From NCBI GenBank assembly GCA_007570915.1, contig RKSK01000058.1, positions 1 through 5,594 of the forward strand: 5,594 nt of DNA. Reading direction: 5' to 3'. A program made the position numbers and the translations under genes. Under the pieces are notes generated by a model. The model saw only the letters and a program-made list of their open reading frames with translations. It was not told the origin of the DNA and did no database searches. This document shows positions 1-4,868 of this stretch, piece by piece. How positions within the stretch are numbered: position 1 is the stretch's first letter; each line of letters begins with the position of its first letter. Source of the DNA: Cenarchaeum sp. GTDB taxonomy: Archaea > Thermoproteota > Nitrososphaeria > Nitrososphaerales > Nitrosopumilaceae.

Positions 1-4
1 GGGC

Positions 5-577
5 ATGGCGTACCCAGTCGCGTATGTCGAGCCGTCGATCGTCCTTGCCTCCGGCGCCGGCGCGCACGCCTATGGGATACTCTACGCGCGCACGGTGCCC
101 CTCGTCGTCGACCGCGCGCTGCGCGTGGTCATACAGGTCTGCGCGCCGCTTGTCGCCTATGGCCTAAAGGGGACCATACACGCAATCCTCGCGCACGAGT
201 TCCTCCACTACCTCGAGCTCGTCAGGCGCCTCTCGACGATGGACATCGTCTCCGACGAGGTGTCGGCCAGCCTCTTTGAGGGCGCCTACGCCGACTCGGC
301 GCGCCTCGTCGACGCGCGCGCGGCCTTCCAGGACCGCACGCTCGTCTCGCACATAACGAGGCGCTTCCCCGAGGGCTTTGTCGACGAGCGCCTCGAGAAA
401 AAGGTCACGTCGCTCTGGATTGCGCGCGGCCTGCCGGTGACGCGCGTCTCACTCGACTCCAACACGCTCAGGGTGCCCGCCGAGGCCATATCGGGGGTGC
501 GCTTTGACCCCGCGATCCTCGCGAGGGTCGGCGAGATTGTCGAGCGCGGGCGGCGCCTCCGGCCGCGCCGCTATTGA
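5..577 (+). CDS. Conserved archaeal protein with HExxH (zincin-like) motif, possibly 5'-truncated
   Basis: A 190-residue protein that I do not recognise as a named family. Seen: an HEFLH pentapeptide at residues 64-68, preceded by a hydrophobic, helix-like stretch (about 39-63) and followed by E71, D84, E85 and E93, any of which could be a third metal ligand. HExxH is the zinc-binding signature of zincin metallopeptidases, so a metal-dependent hydrolase is possible; no propeptide or clear signal peptide is visible. The C-terminus is Arg-rich (RRLRPRRY). The ATG at position 5 has only four bases before it and the frame stays open to the window edge, so the real start may lie upstream. The gene meets the S27ae gene tail to tail with a 7-base overlap (571-577). 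Coding is well supported by frame and composition; function is only suggested by the motif. Confidence 0.75.
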   Translation: MAYPVAYVEPSIVLASGAGAHAYGILYARTVPLVVDRALRVVIQVCAPLVAYGLKGTIHAILAHEFLHYLELVRRLSTMDIVSDEVSASLFEGAYADSARLVDARAAFQDRTLVSHITRRFPEGFVDERLEKKVTSLWIARGLPVTRVSLDSNTLRVPAEAISGVRFDPAILARVGEIVERGRRLRPRRY

Positions 578-744
578 GCAAACTCGGTGAGGCCGCACTT
601 GCCGCACGTGTGGCGGCCCTTGTGCTCGGACATGAACACGCCCTTGCCGCACCGCGAGCAGACCTTCTTTAGCCTGGTCGCCTTGCCGGACTCTACCTTG
701 TAGTAGGTGTGTATCTTTGGGCTGTGGCCCTTTTTTCCGCCCAT
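571..744 (-). CDS. rps27ae: 30S ribosomal protein S27ae
   Basis: A 57-residue zinc-ribbon protein of the small ribosomal subunit, the archaeal counterpart of the ribosomal part of the eukaryotic ubiquitin-S27a fusion, here without ubiquitin as is normal in archaea. Two CxxC knuckles (CSRC at 29-32, CGKC at 47-50) form the zinc site. Between them is the family's GVFMSEHKGRHTCGKCG block, and the protein ends LTEFAQ. The N-terminus is lysine-rich (MGGKKGHSPK), and the length matches archaeal homologues. It is the downstream gene of an operon with S24e: the S24e stop and this ATG share one base (TGATG at 746-742), which implies translational coupling. Its last codons overlap the convergent HExxH-protein gene by 7 bases. 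Identification is secure from the cysteine pattern, length and S24e neighbour. Confidence 0.95.
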   Translation of the reverse strand: MGGKKGHSPKIHTYYKVESGKATRLKKVCSRCGKGVFMSEHKGRHTCGKCGLTEFAQ

Positions 745-1160
745 CACTTGCCGCCCCCGCCAGAGTCACCGCCGGCCTCCTTGGCCCCGTCCCCCTTCTC
801 GCCCTCGGCCTTCTCGGGGGCGGCCTCCTTGGCCTCTGCCCCCTTCTCGTCGCCTTGCCCCTCGCCCTCCTTGGCGGCAAGCGACTTTTCGATCCGCGCC
901 ATTATCGAGGGGTCGATGTGGGCCCTCGCGGAGGCCTCGTCCTCGTAGACAAAGAACGTCCCGGTCACGTGCGTGCGCCCGACGTGGTTTTGGAGCCTGA
1001 CGGGCACGACAAGCTTGCCCTCCAGGCCGTGCTCGGCCCTCACGGCCTCGACGGCCTCTGGCCTGCGCAGCCTGCCGGCGGCCCCCTCAAAGTCGCAGAC
1101 GAGCTCGCGCCTGCCGAGAAACTCGTTTTTCACGTCGCTTGCGGTCCTCACGGTCGCCAA
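744..1160 (-). CDS. rps24e: 30S ribosomal protein S24e
   Basis: A small-subunit ribosomal protein shared by archaea and eukaryotes. The S24e core covers about residues 1-95: the NEFLGRRELV block (12-21), a helix with PEAVEAVRAEHG (34-45), then the LVVPVRLQNHVGRTHVTGTFFVY-type strand pair (50-72) with the basic GRTHVTG loop. Beyond residue 96 is a low-complexity tail to 138 made almost only of K, E, G, A, D and S, ending in glycines; it looks disordered and is an extension of the core. The frame opens with TTG at 1160, 29 bases from the centre of a TATA box, so a leaderless TTG start is possible. GTG at 1151 (residue 4) is the main alternative and would give a roughly 10-base leader. It is the first gene of the S24e-S27ae operon, with a TGATG junction to S27ae. 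Confidence 0.93.
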   Translation of the reverse strand: MATVRTASDVKNEFLGRRELVCDFEGAAGRLRRPEAVEAVRAEHGLEGKLVVPVRLQNHVGRTHVTGTFFVYEDEASARAHIDPSIMARIEKSLAAKEGEGQGDEKGAEAKEAAPEKAEGEKGDGAKEAGGDSGGGGK

Positions 1161-1184
1161 CGCGCGCGCGGCGCCGCGCGCGCG
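1161..1184. repeat. Perfect 24-base CG-only palindrome between TATA box and S24e start
   Basis: The sequence reads (CG)5-GCGC-(CG)5 and equals its own reverse complement over all 24 bases. One end abuts the S24e TTG codon (1160); the other is one base from the TATA box (1186-1192). It therefore occupies the whole interval where the transcription bubble would open. The same element, differing at one base, lies at 4026-4049 before thi4. Alternating CG is automatically self-complementary, so the symmetry alone is weak evidence of function; the placement and the near-identity to the second copy are the notable parts. Confidence 0.7.
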
Positions 1185-1200
1185 GATATAAACCTTAATT
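1185..1200. promoter_or_regulatory. Bidirectional core promoter (TATA) for S24e and the DUF309 gene
   Basis: An AT island in GC-rich surroundings. Read on the minus strand, 1200 to 1185 is AATTAAGGTTTATATC: a TATA box (TTTATAT, 1192-1186) with a purine-rich TFB-recognition-like AAGG just before it, centred 29 bases from the S24e TTG. Read on the plus strand, GATATAAACCTTAATT offers two boxes: ATATAAA (centre about 1189, 37 bases from the DUF309 ATG) and CTTAAT (centre about 1197, 29 bases from that ATG). The second gives the same leaderless spacing as the other genes here. The two promoters share or overlap their TATA bases, so initiation complexes on the two strands probably exclude each other. 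Confidence 0.65.
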
Positions 1201-1225
1201 GGCCCCCGCCCCGCCGTGCCGCCGC

Positions 1226-1810
1226 ATGGACAGGTTCATGGTCCACCTCGAGAACCGCGGGCACGCCCCCCCGGAGGCGCGCGCCCTCCTCGCGCGCTCG
1301 CGCGAGCTCACCGCCGGCCTGGACCGCACGATCCGCGACGCGAGGGTCGCCACGTCGCACGTCGAGCTCGACGTGAGCGTGGACCGCTCGCAGGTGGGCA
1401 GGCTGGTGGCGCTCCTCGGGCCAATCGGCGGCCCCGTGCGCTCGCGCCTGCTCGAGGAGGGGACGGCCGGCGATGATGCCATGGCCGAGGGGGCCGCGCA
1501 CTTTAACGCCGAGCGGTTCTGGGAGTCGCACGAGGCCCTCGAGGGCGCGTGGGCCGCGTGCGCCAACCCGAGCGTGGAGCGCGACACGGTCCAGGGCGTC
1601 ATACTCGCAGCAGCCGCGCTAGTCCACCACCAAAAGGCCGAGGACGGCATCGCGCTCTCGATTCTCGCGCGCGCCGCGCGCAAGCTCGCCGCAGCGCCGG
1701 ACGCGCACGGCGGGATTGACATCGCCGCGGTCCGCTCCGAGGTGGGCCTGATGCTCTCCTCGCGGCGCGTCAGGCCGTTCCTGATCCGGCCATCGACAGG
1801 GCGATCTTGA
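1226..1810 (+). CDS. DUF309 family protein with N-terminal extra domain
   Basis: A 194-residue protein of unknown biochemical role. The C-terminal half carries the DUF309 signature: HFNAERFWESHEALEGAW (92-109), where the family has FNxGxYFExHExLExxW, followed by a helix ending GVILAAAALVHHQK (124-137). DUF309 is a small all-helical fold whose conserved E and H residues cluster. The first 75 or so residues are extra: a helix (about 15-38), then a VELDVSV strand and a QVGRLVALLGPIGGPV segment, which suggests a small alpha/beta domain. The ATG at 1226 is chosen because it lies 29 bases from a TATA-like CTTAAT and starts MDRFMVHLENRG; the frame also opens at TTG 1199, inside the promoter, which is unlikely. 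The 3' end overlaps apgM by 41 bases on the opposite strand. Family assignment is firm, function unknown. Confidence 0.85.
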   Translation: MDRFMVHLENRGHAPPEARALLARSRELTAGLDRTIRDARVATSHVELDVSVDRSQVGRLVALLGPIGGPVRSRLLEEGTAGDDAMAEGAAHFNAERFWESHEALEGAWAACANPSVERDTVQGVILAAAALVHHQKAEDGIALSILARAARKLAAAPDAHGGIDIAAVRSEVGLMLSSRRVRPFLIRPSTGRS

Positions 1811-3053
1811 GGACCTCGTGGCCGGCGAGCCGGCCCAGCGAGCCGGCGCGCGCCTCGGCCTCTGTCATCCTTGCCGCCGCGTCGGGCCTGACCATGGGCC
1901 CGGACACCATGACGGGCACGGGGTCGTCGCTGTGGCCGCGGGCCACGCACGGCGTCGAGTGGTCCGCCGAGACGGCGACTGCGGCGCCGCCGATCCGCCC
2001 CAGCAGCGGCGCGAAAAACCCCGAGTCAATCTCCTCGATGCTGCGCGCCTTGCCGCGCGCGTCGCCGTCATGGCCAAACTCGTCGGGCCCCTTTAGGTGG
2101 ACGTACACGACGTTGTGGGACCCGAGCGCGCGCGCGGCGACGTCGGCCTTTTTGGCATAGTCGGCCGGCCCGCCGGCCTCGTAGGGGGCCATGCCGAGGG
2201 CCTGCGCGATCCCGACCTCGACTGGCATCTCGACAATGCACGCAAACGAGAGCGAGTGGACCTCGCCTATGGGCCGCACGTCGGGCCGCGCGCAGCCGGC
2301 GTCGCGCAAGAGTATGCAGTCAAGGCCCTTCTCGCCGCGCGCCCTGCGCCGCGCGTTTATCCCGCTTGCGGCCATTATCCTCCTCGACTCGCGATCCAGG
2401 TCGTTGACGAGCCTCGCCGCAAGGCGCGCGCCGGCCGTGTCCGCGAGCGCCCTGGACTCGGCTATGCGCATCGGGCCGGCGCCCTCGCGCGCGACGCCCA
2501 TGCCGCCGACGCGCTCGTACGCGGGGTCGGTGTTTGTGATGTCAGGCCCGAGGGCCTCGCCGTCGACGCGTATGCGCACGCTGACCCTGTGCCCCACCGT
2601 GGGCGCTATCGTGGCGCTCGCGCGCGCGTCGGAGAGCCGCGCGCCCTCCTCTATCTCGCGCGCGATGCCCTCGGCGTCCTCCCTGCCCACGCTGCGGCCC
2701 GCGCGGCGGTCGGCTATCTCGGTCCCGCCGCCAAGCGTCGCAAAGTTGCCGCGCAGCGCAAGGTCGCCGTCCTCAAAGCCGACGCCGGCCCCGATCGCCT
2801 CGACCACGCCGCGGCCGGGGTACTCGGGGCCAAACGTGTAGCCTAGCATGTTAAAGACGGCAATGTCGGACTCTGGGGCGATCCCGCGGCCCACGGTTAT
2901 CGCGTCGCCGAGGGCGCCGGCTCGGGCCATTGCGTCCATCGCCGGCGTCCTTGCGGCCTCTAGCGGCGTCCTGCCGCCGAGGTCGGGGCTCGGCAGGTCG
3001 CCCACGCCGTCGAGCAGGACGTAGACCATGCGAACGCCGCCTTGCCCCGCCAC
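1770..3053 (-). CDS. apgM: 2,3-bisphosphoglycerate-independent phosphoglycerate mutase, archaeal type
   Basis: Interconverts 3- and 2-phosphoglycerate in glycolysis/gluconeogenesis in the cytoplasm; an alkaline-phosphatase-superfamily metalloenzyme (archaeal class, Mn/Co-type metals). In the 427-residue reading, the first metal-binding block is VLLDGVGD (12-19), followed by LGGRTPLEAARTP (25-37). PESDIAVFNMLGY (60-72) holds Ser62, the expected phosphorylated nucleophile. YPGRGVVEA follows, then ITNTDPAYERVGGMGV in the middle. DEFGHDGD (324-331) and DHSTPCVARGH (365-375, approximate) supply the remaining metal ligands. All expected motifs and full length are present, so it should be active. 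The start is uncertain: GTG 3053 lies about 30 bases from a TATA box (3080-3086), as in leaderless genes, whereas ATG 3029 gives the usual family N-terminus (MVYVLLDGVGD) and has a weak AAGGCGG seven bases upstream. It overlaps the DUF309 gene by 41 bases at the 3' end. Confidence 0.93.
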   Translation of the reverse strand: MAGQGGVRMVYVLLDGVGDLPSPDLGGRTPLEAARTPAMDAMARAGALGDAITVGRGIAPESDIAVFNMLGYTFGPEYPGRGVVEAIGAGVGFEDGDLALRGNFATLGGGTEIADRRAGRSVGREDAEGIAREIEEGARLSDARASATIAPTVGHRVSVRIRVDGEALGPDITNTDPAYERVGGMGVAREGAGPMRIAESRALADTAGARLAARLVNDLDRESRRIMAASGINARRRARGEKGLDCILLRDAGCARPDVRPIGEVHSLSFACIVEMPVEVGIAQALGMAPYEAGGPADYAKKADVAARALGSHNVVYVHLKGPDEFGHDGDARGKARSIEEIDSGFFAPLLGRIGGAAVAVSADHSTPCVARGHSDDPVPVMVSGPMVRPDAAARMTEAEARAGSLGRLAGHEVLKIALSMAGSGTA

Positions 3054-3056
3054 CGC

Positions 3057-3076
3057 GCGCGCCGCCGCTGGCGCGC
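3057..3076. repeat. Short GC inverted repeat between TATA box and apgM start
   Basis: Arms GCGCGCC (3057-3063) and GGCGCGC (3070-3076) with a 6-base loop. It lies in the TATA-to-GTG interval of apgM and ends in a CGCGCGCG run that touches the GTG on the coding strand. It resembles the larger elements before S24e and thi4 but is degenerate. Such short arms arise easily in sequence this rich in G and C. Confidence 0.4.
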
Positions 3077-3077
3077 T

Positions 3078-3087
3078 GCTTTAAAGC
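3078..3087 (-). promoter_or_regulatory. TATA box for apgM
   Basis: The palindromic GCTTTAAAGC is the only AT-rich block in the 58-base gap between the methyltransferase stop and the apgM start. On the minus strand it is preceded by GTGCAA, a plausible TFB-recognition element. Its centre is about 30 bases from GTG 3053 and 54 from ATG 3029. It indicates that apgM has its own promoter and does not depend on read-through from the methyltransferase gene. Confidence 0.6.
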
Positions 3088-3093
3088 TTGCAC

Positions 3094-3127
3094 GGGCCCG
3101 CGCGCGACTGCCTAGGGCCCGCGCGCG
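3094..3127. repeat. 13-base direct repeat flanking the methyltransferase stop codon
   Basis: GGGCCCGCGCGCG occurs at 3094-3106 and again at 3115-3127, 21 bases apart, one copy on each side of the stop codon (3112-3114). The second copy runs into an inverted repeat with 9-base arms (3121-3129 and 3131-3139) that encodes the Arg/Pro/Gly-rich C-terminus of the methyltransferase. A role in transcript ending is possible, but no T-tract follows. It may simply reflect low-complexity GC sequence. Confidence 0.45.
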
Positions 3128-3954
3128 CCGGGCGCGCGCCGCGGCCCCCAGGGGACGACCCTGACCGCGCCGGGCTCCCCCCGGTCGATCGTCGAGGCGC
3201 CCTCTATGCGGCGCCTCGCAAGCTCACAGTACTCTGGGGACTTTTCAATCCCGATCCAGCTCCTGCCGAGCAGCCTTGCGGCCACGGCGGTGGTGCCCGA
3301 CCCCAGAAAGGGGTCCATGACGATCCCGTTGTCGGTAGACGCTATGCAGTTTTTTGCGAGCTGGACGGGAAAGGGCGCGGGGTGCGCGTTGTTTCGCTCC
3401 TGCGGCAGCCTCCACACGTCGCCAATCCTGTTTGCCCTGGGGACGAGCCTGAACTCGGGCTTTGCGATCAGGTAGATGACCTCGTATGTCGGCAAAAAGT
3501 ACCCCGGGTTAAAGTTGATGCCCCCCTCCCTCTGCCATATTATTATCTGCCTCACGGGGAGCCCGCGCACAATCTCCTCGCGGCCCTGCATGAGCCCGTC
3601 TTGCACGCGCCACTTGTGGTTGTAGAATATCGCCCCGTCCTCCCTTAGGGCGCGCATCATCTCGCGCAGGCACTCGCGCTGCCACCGGACATACTCGCCG
3701 TGCGGCATCGCGTCGCCGTGCTCGGCATAGCCGTCCTGTAGGGCCGCGTTGGGCCACTTGCCGCTGCCGCGGCCCCCCCTGAGGCCGTTGCCCGTCGAGT
3801 TCTTGATGTTGTACGGCGGCGAGGTCACGACGGTCCCTATGGACGCGTCGGGGATCGACGCCATGACGTCGAGGCAGTCGCCCTGGTGTATGGCGCCGGG
3901 CTCGGCCTGCGGCCGCCCCGGCGCCCCGCGCCGCGCCGGCGCCGCCGTGCCCAT
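3112..3954 (-). CDS. Solitary DNA methyltransferase, beta-type (N4-cytosine or N6-adenine)
   Basis: An S-adenosylmethionine-dependent amino-methyltransferase of the N4/N6 DNA methylase family, 280 residues. The catalytic motif IV comes first (TSPPYN, 44-49), after the GDCLDVMASIPDASI segment (25-39). The AdoMet-binding motif I is C-terminal (DPFLGSGTT, 214-222, then IGIEKSPEYCELARRRI). That order defines the beta class. A Ser/Thr before PPY is common in N4-cytosine enzymes but also occurs in N6-adenine ones, so the modified base is open. HPAPFP (191-196) is the usual late motif. The first 20 residues and last 15 are Arg/Pro/Gly/Ala-rich and look disordered. ATG 3954 is preferred because a TATA box is centred about 27 bases upstream; the frame opens further upstream at 4086, but that start would lie inside thi4 and upstream of this promoter. 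No restriction enzyme gene adjoins it. Confidence 0.9.
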   Translation of the reverse strand: MGTAAPARRGAPGRPQAEPGAIHQGDCLDVMASIPDASIGTVVTSPPYNIKNSTGNGLRGGRGSGKWPNAALQDGYAEHGDAMPHGEYVRWQRECLREMMRALREDGAIFYNHKWRVQDGLMQGREEIVRGLPVRQIIIWQREGGINFNPGYFLPTYEVIYLIAKPEFRLVPRANRIGDVWRLPQERNNAHPAPFPVQLAKNCIASTDNGIVMDPFLGSGTTAVAARLLGRSWIGIEKSPEYCELARRRIEGASTIDRGEPGAVRVVPWGPRRAPGARGP

Positions 3955-3973
3955 CGGGCGGCCCGCGGCGGCC

Positions 3974-3987
3974 TTTGTATAATAACC
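3974..3987 (-). promoter_or_regulatory. TATA box for the DNA methyltransferase gene
   Basis: On the minus strand this reads GGTTATTATACAAA, with the TATA element TTATTATA at about 3985-3978 and purines before it. Its centre is about 27 bases from ATG 3954, which supports that start and a leaderless transcript. It lies back to back with the thi4 promoter, about 39 bases away centre to centre, separated by GC-only sequence. Confidence 0.6.
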
Positions 3988-4010
3988 GTCCCCGCGCCGC
4001 GCCGGCCCCG

Positions 4011-4024
4011 CGAAGGTATTAAAG
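4011..4024 (+). promoter_or_regulatory. TATA box and TFB-recognition element for thi4
   Basis: CGAAGGTATTAAAG: a purine-rich GAAGG element followed by TATTAAAG (4017-4024). The centre is 29-30 bases from ATG 4050, so transcription should begin within a few bases of the start codon. That leaves no room for a TPP riboswitch or a ribosome binding site before thi4. Confidence 0.65.
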
Positions 4025-4025
4025 G

Positions 4026-4049
4026 CGCGCGCGCGGCCCCGCGCGCGCG
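4026..4049. repeat. 24-base CG-only inverted repeat between TATA box and thi4 start
   Basis: The sequence is (CG)5-GCCC-(CG)5, with perfect 11-base arms at 4026-4036 and 4039-4049 around a CC centre. It starts two bases after the TATA box and ends on the base before ATG 4050. It matches the palindrome at 1161-1184 at 23 of 24 positions, in the same placement relative to TATA box and start codon. The exception is a C for G at position 13. Confidence 0.7.
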
Positions 4050-4865
4050 ATGCAGCGCGCAGAGGGGATTGGCGACATGCCCACAATGTTCGCGCCGTCC
4101 GGCGAGGCCGAGATCACGCGCGCGATAGCGACCGAGTTCCACTCTGTCCTCATGGAGCGGGCACAGTCAGACGTCGTGGTAATCGGGGCCGGCCCGGCGG
4201 GCCTGACGGCCGCCGGCGAGCTCGCCGCGATGGGCCACAGGGTCCTCGTCATAGAGCAGAACAACTATCTCGGCGGCGGGTACTGGCTCGGCGGCTACAT
4301 GATGAACCCCGTGACGGTCCGCGCGCCGGCCCAAAAGATGTGGGAGGAGCTCGGGATACCGTACAAGCAGGTCGGCGAGGGCCTCTACCTCACGCCCGGC
4401 CCGCACGCCGTCTCAAAGCTGATCGCCAACGCGTGCGACGCGGGCGTCAAGTTTTTGCAGCTCACAAAGTTCGACGACCTCGTGCTGAAAAACGGGCGCG
4501 TCACGGGAGTCGTGGTGAACTGGATGCCCGTCTCGGCCCTGCCCCGCAACATCACGTGCGTGGACCCCGTCGCGATCGAGGCGCGCATGGTCATCGACTC
4601 GTCGGGCCACGACTCTGTCGCAGTCAAGCGCCTCGAGGACCGCGGCCTCGTCGAGTGGAAGGGCATGAAACCCATGCACGTAAACGAGGAGGACGCCGTG
4701 GTGGAGAAGACGGGCGAGGTGTATCCGGGACTCGTCGTGGCCGGAATGTCCGTGACCGAGACGTTTGGCCTCGCGCGCATGGGGCCGACGTTTGGCTCGA
4801 TGCTCTTTTCGGGCCGCAAGGCCGCGCAGGTGACGGCGACAAAGCTCAAGGAGACCGGCCGCTAG
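4050..4865 (+). CDS. thi4: Thiamine thiazole synthase Thi4 (Cys-type)
   Basis: Makes the thiazole half of thiamine from NAD and glycine; archaeal members were formerly labelled ribose-1,5-bisphosphate isomerase or ribulose-bisphosphate synthetase. The 271 residues include the Rossmann dinucleotide motif VVVIGAGPAGLTAAGEL (42-58) with IEQ (68-70) ending the next strand. GGGYWLGGYMMN (75-86), VVVNWMPV (154-161), SSGHDS (184-189) and the closing ARMGPTFGSMLFSGRKAA (242-259) are family hallmarks. ITCVDP (168-173) places Cys170 at the position of the yeast Thi4 cysteine that donates its sulfur; methanococcal sulfide-using enzymes have His there. So single-turnover sulfur donation is expected, though unproven. 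ATG 4050 fits leaderless spacing; ATG 4077 and 4086 are alternatives. It is the first gene of a two-gene operon, and no TPP riboswitch is visible. Confidence 0.94.
   Translation: MQRAEGIGDMPTMFAPSGEAEITRAIATEFHSVLMERAQSDVVVIGAGPAGLTAAGELAAMGHRVLVIEQNNYLGGGYWLGGYMMNPVTVRAPAQKMWEELGIPYKQVGEGLYLTPGPHAVSKLIANACDAGVKFLQLTKFDDLVLKNGRVTGVVVNWMPVSALPRNITCVDPVAIEARMVIDSSGHDSVAVKRLEDRGLVEWKGMKPMHVNEEDAVVEKTGEVYPGLVVAGMSVTETFGLARMGPTFGSMLFSGRKAAQVTATKLKETGR
4848..4853 (+). promoter_or_regulatory. Possible ribosome binding site for the gene after thi4
   Basis: AAGGAG inside the last codons of thi4, 15 bases before the GTG at 4869. The spacing is longer than usual, so re-initiation after the thi4 stop (4863-4865, three bases before the GTG) may matter as much. 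As the second gene of an operon, it is the one place here where a Shine-Dalgarno site would be expected. Confidence 0.4.
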
Positions 4866-4868
4866 GGC

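Noticed and set aside
398..402. T5 on the minus strand as terminator of the S24e-S27ae operon
   Set aside because: It encodes Glu-Lys-Lys in the opposite gene and is about 170 bases past the S27ae stop; too weak to call.
731..736. T6 tract as a transcription terminator for the first gene
   Set aside because: It is the complement of two Lys codons near the S27ae start, which are conserved in character; there is no stem or further T-tract.
1195..1950. 251-codon minus-strand open frame over the DUF309 gene and apgM end
   Set aside because: Low-complexity Arg/Ala/Ser translation, conflicts with two motif-supported genes and has no promoter of its own.
2097..2846. 249-codon open frame on the plus strand, antisense to apgM
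   Set aside because: It lies wholly within apgM, whose motifs are all intact. Its translation is Arg/Ala/Gly/His-rich with no recognisable motif, as expected for a shadow frame in about 70% G+C DNA.
3121..3139. 9-base-arm inverted repeat as an intrinsic terminator of the methyltransferase gene
   Set aside because: It lies before the stop codon, has a one-base centre that cannot form a normal hairpin loop, and no T-tract follows on the minus strand.
3955..4086. 44-residue N-terminal extension of the methyltransferase (start at 4086)
   Set aside because: It would start inside thi4 and read through both TATA boxes; ATG 3954 has promoter spacing in its favour and the extension has no motif.
4050..4865. 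Ribose-1,5-bisphosphate isomerase or ribulose-bisphosphate synthetase function
   Set aside because: This is an old label for archaeal Thi4 proteins; the FAD/NAD-type Rossmann motif and the Thi4 signature blocks support thiazole synthesis.
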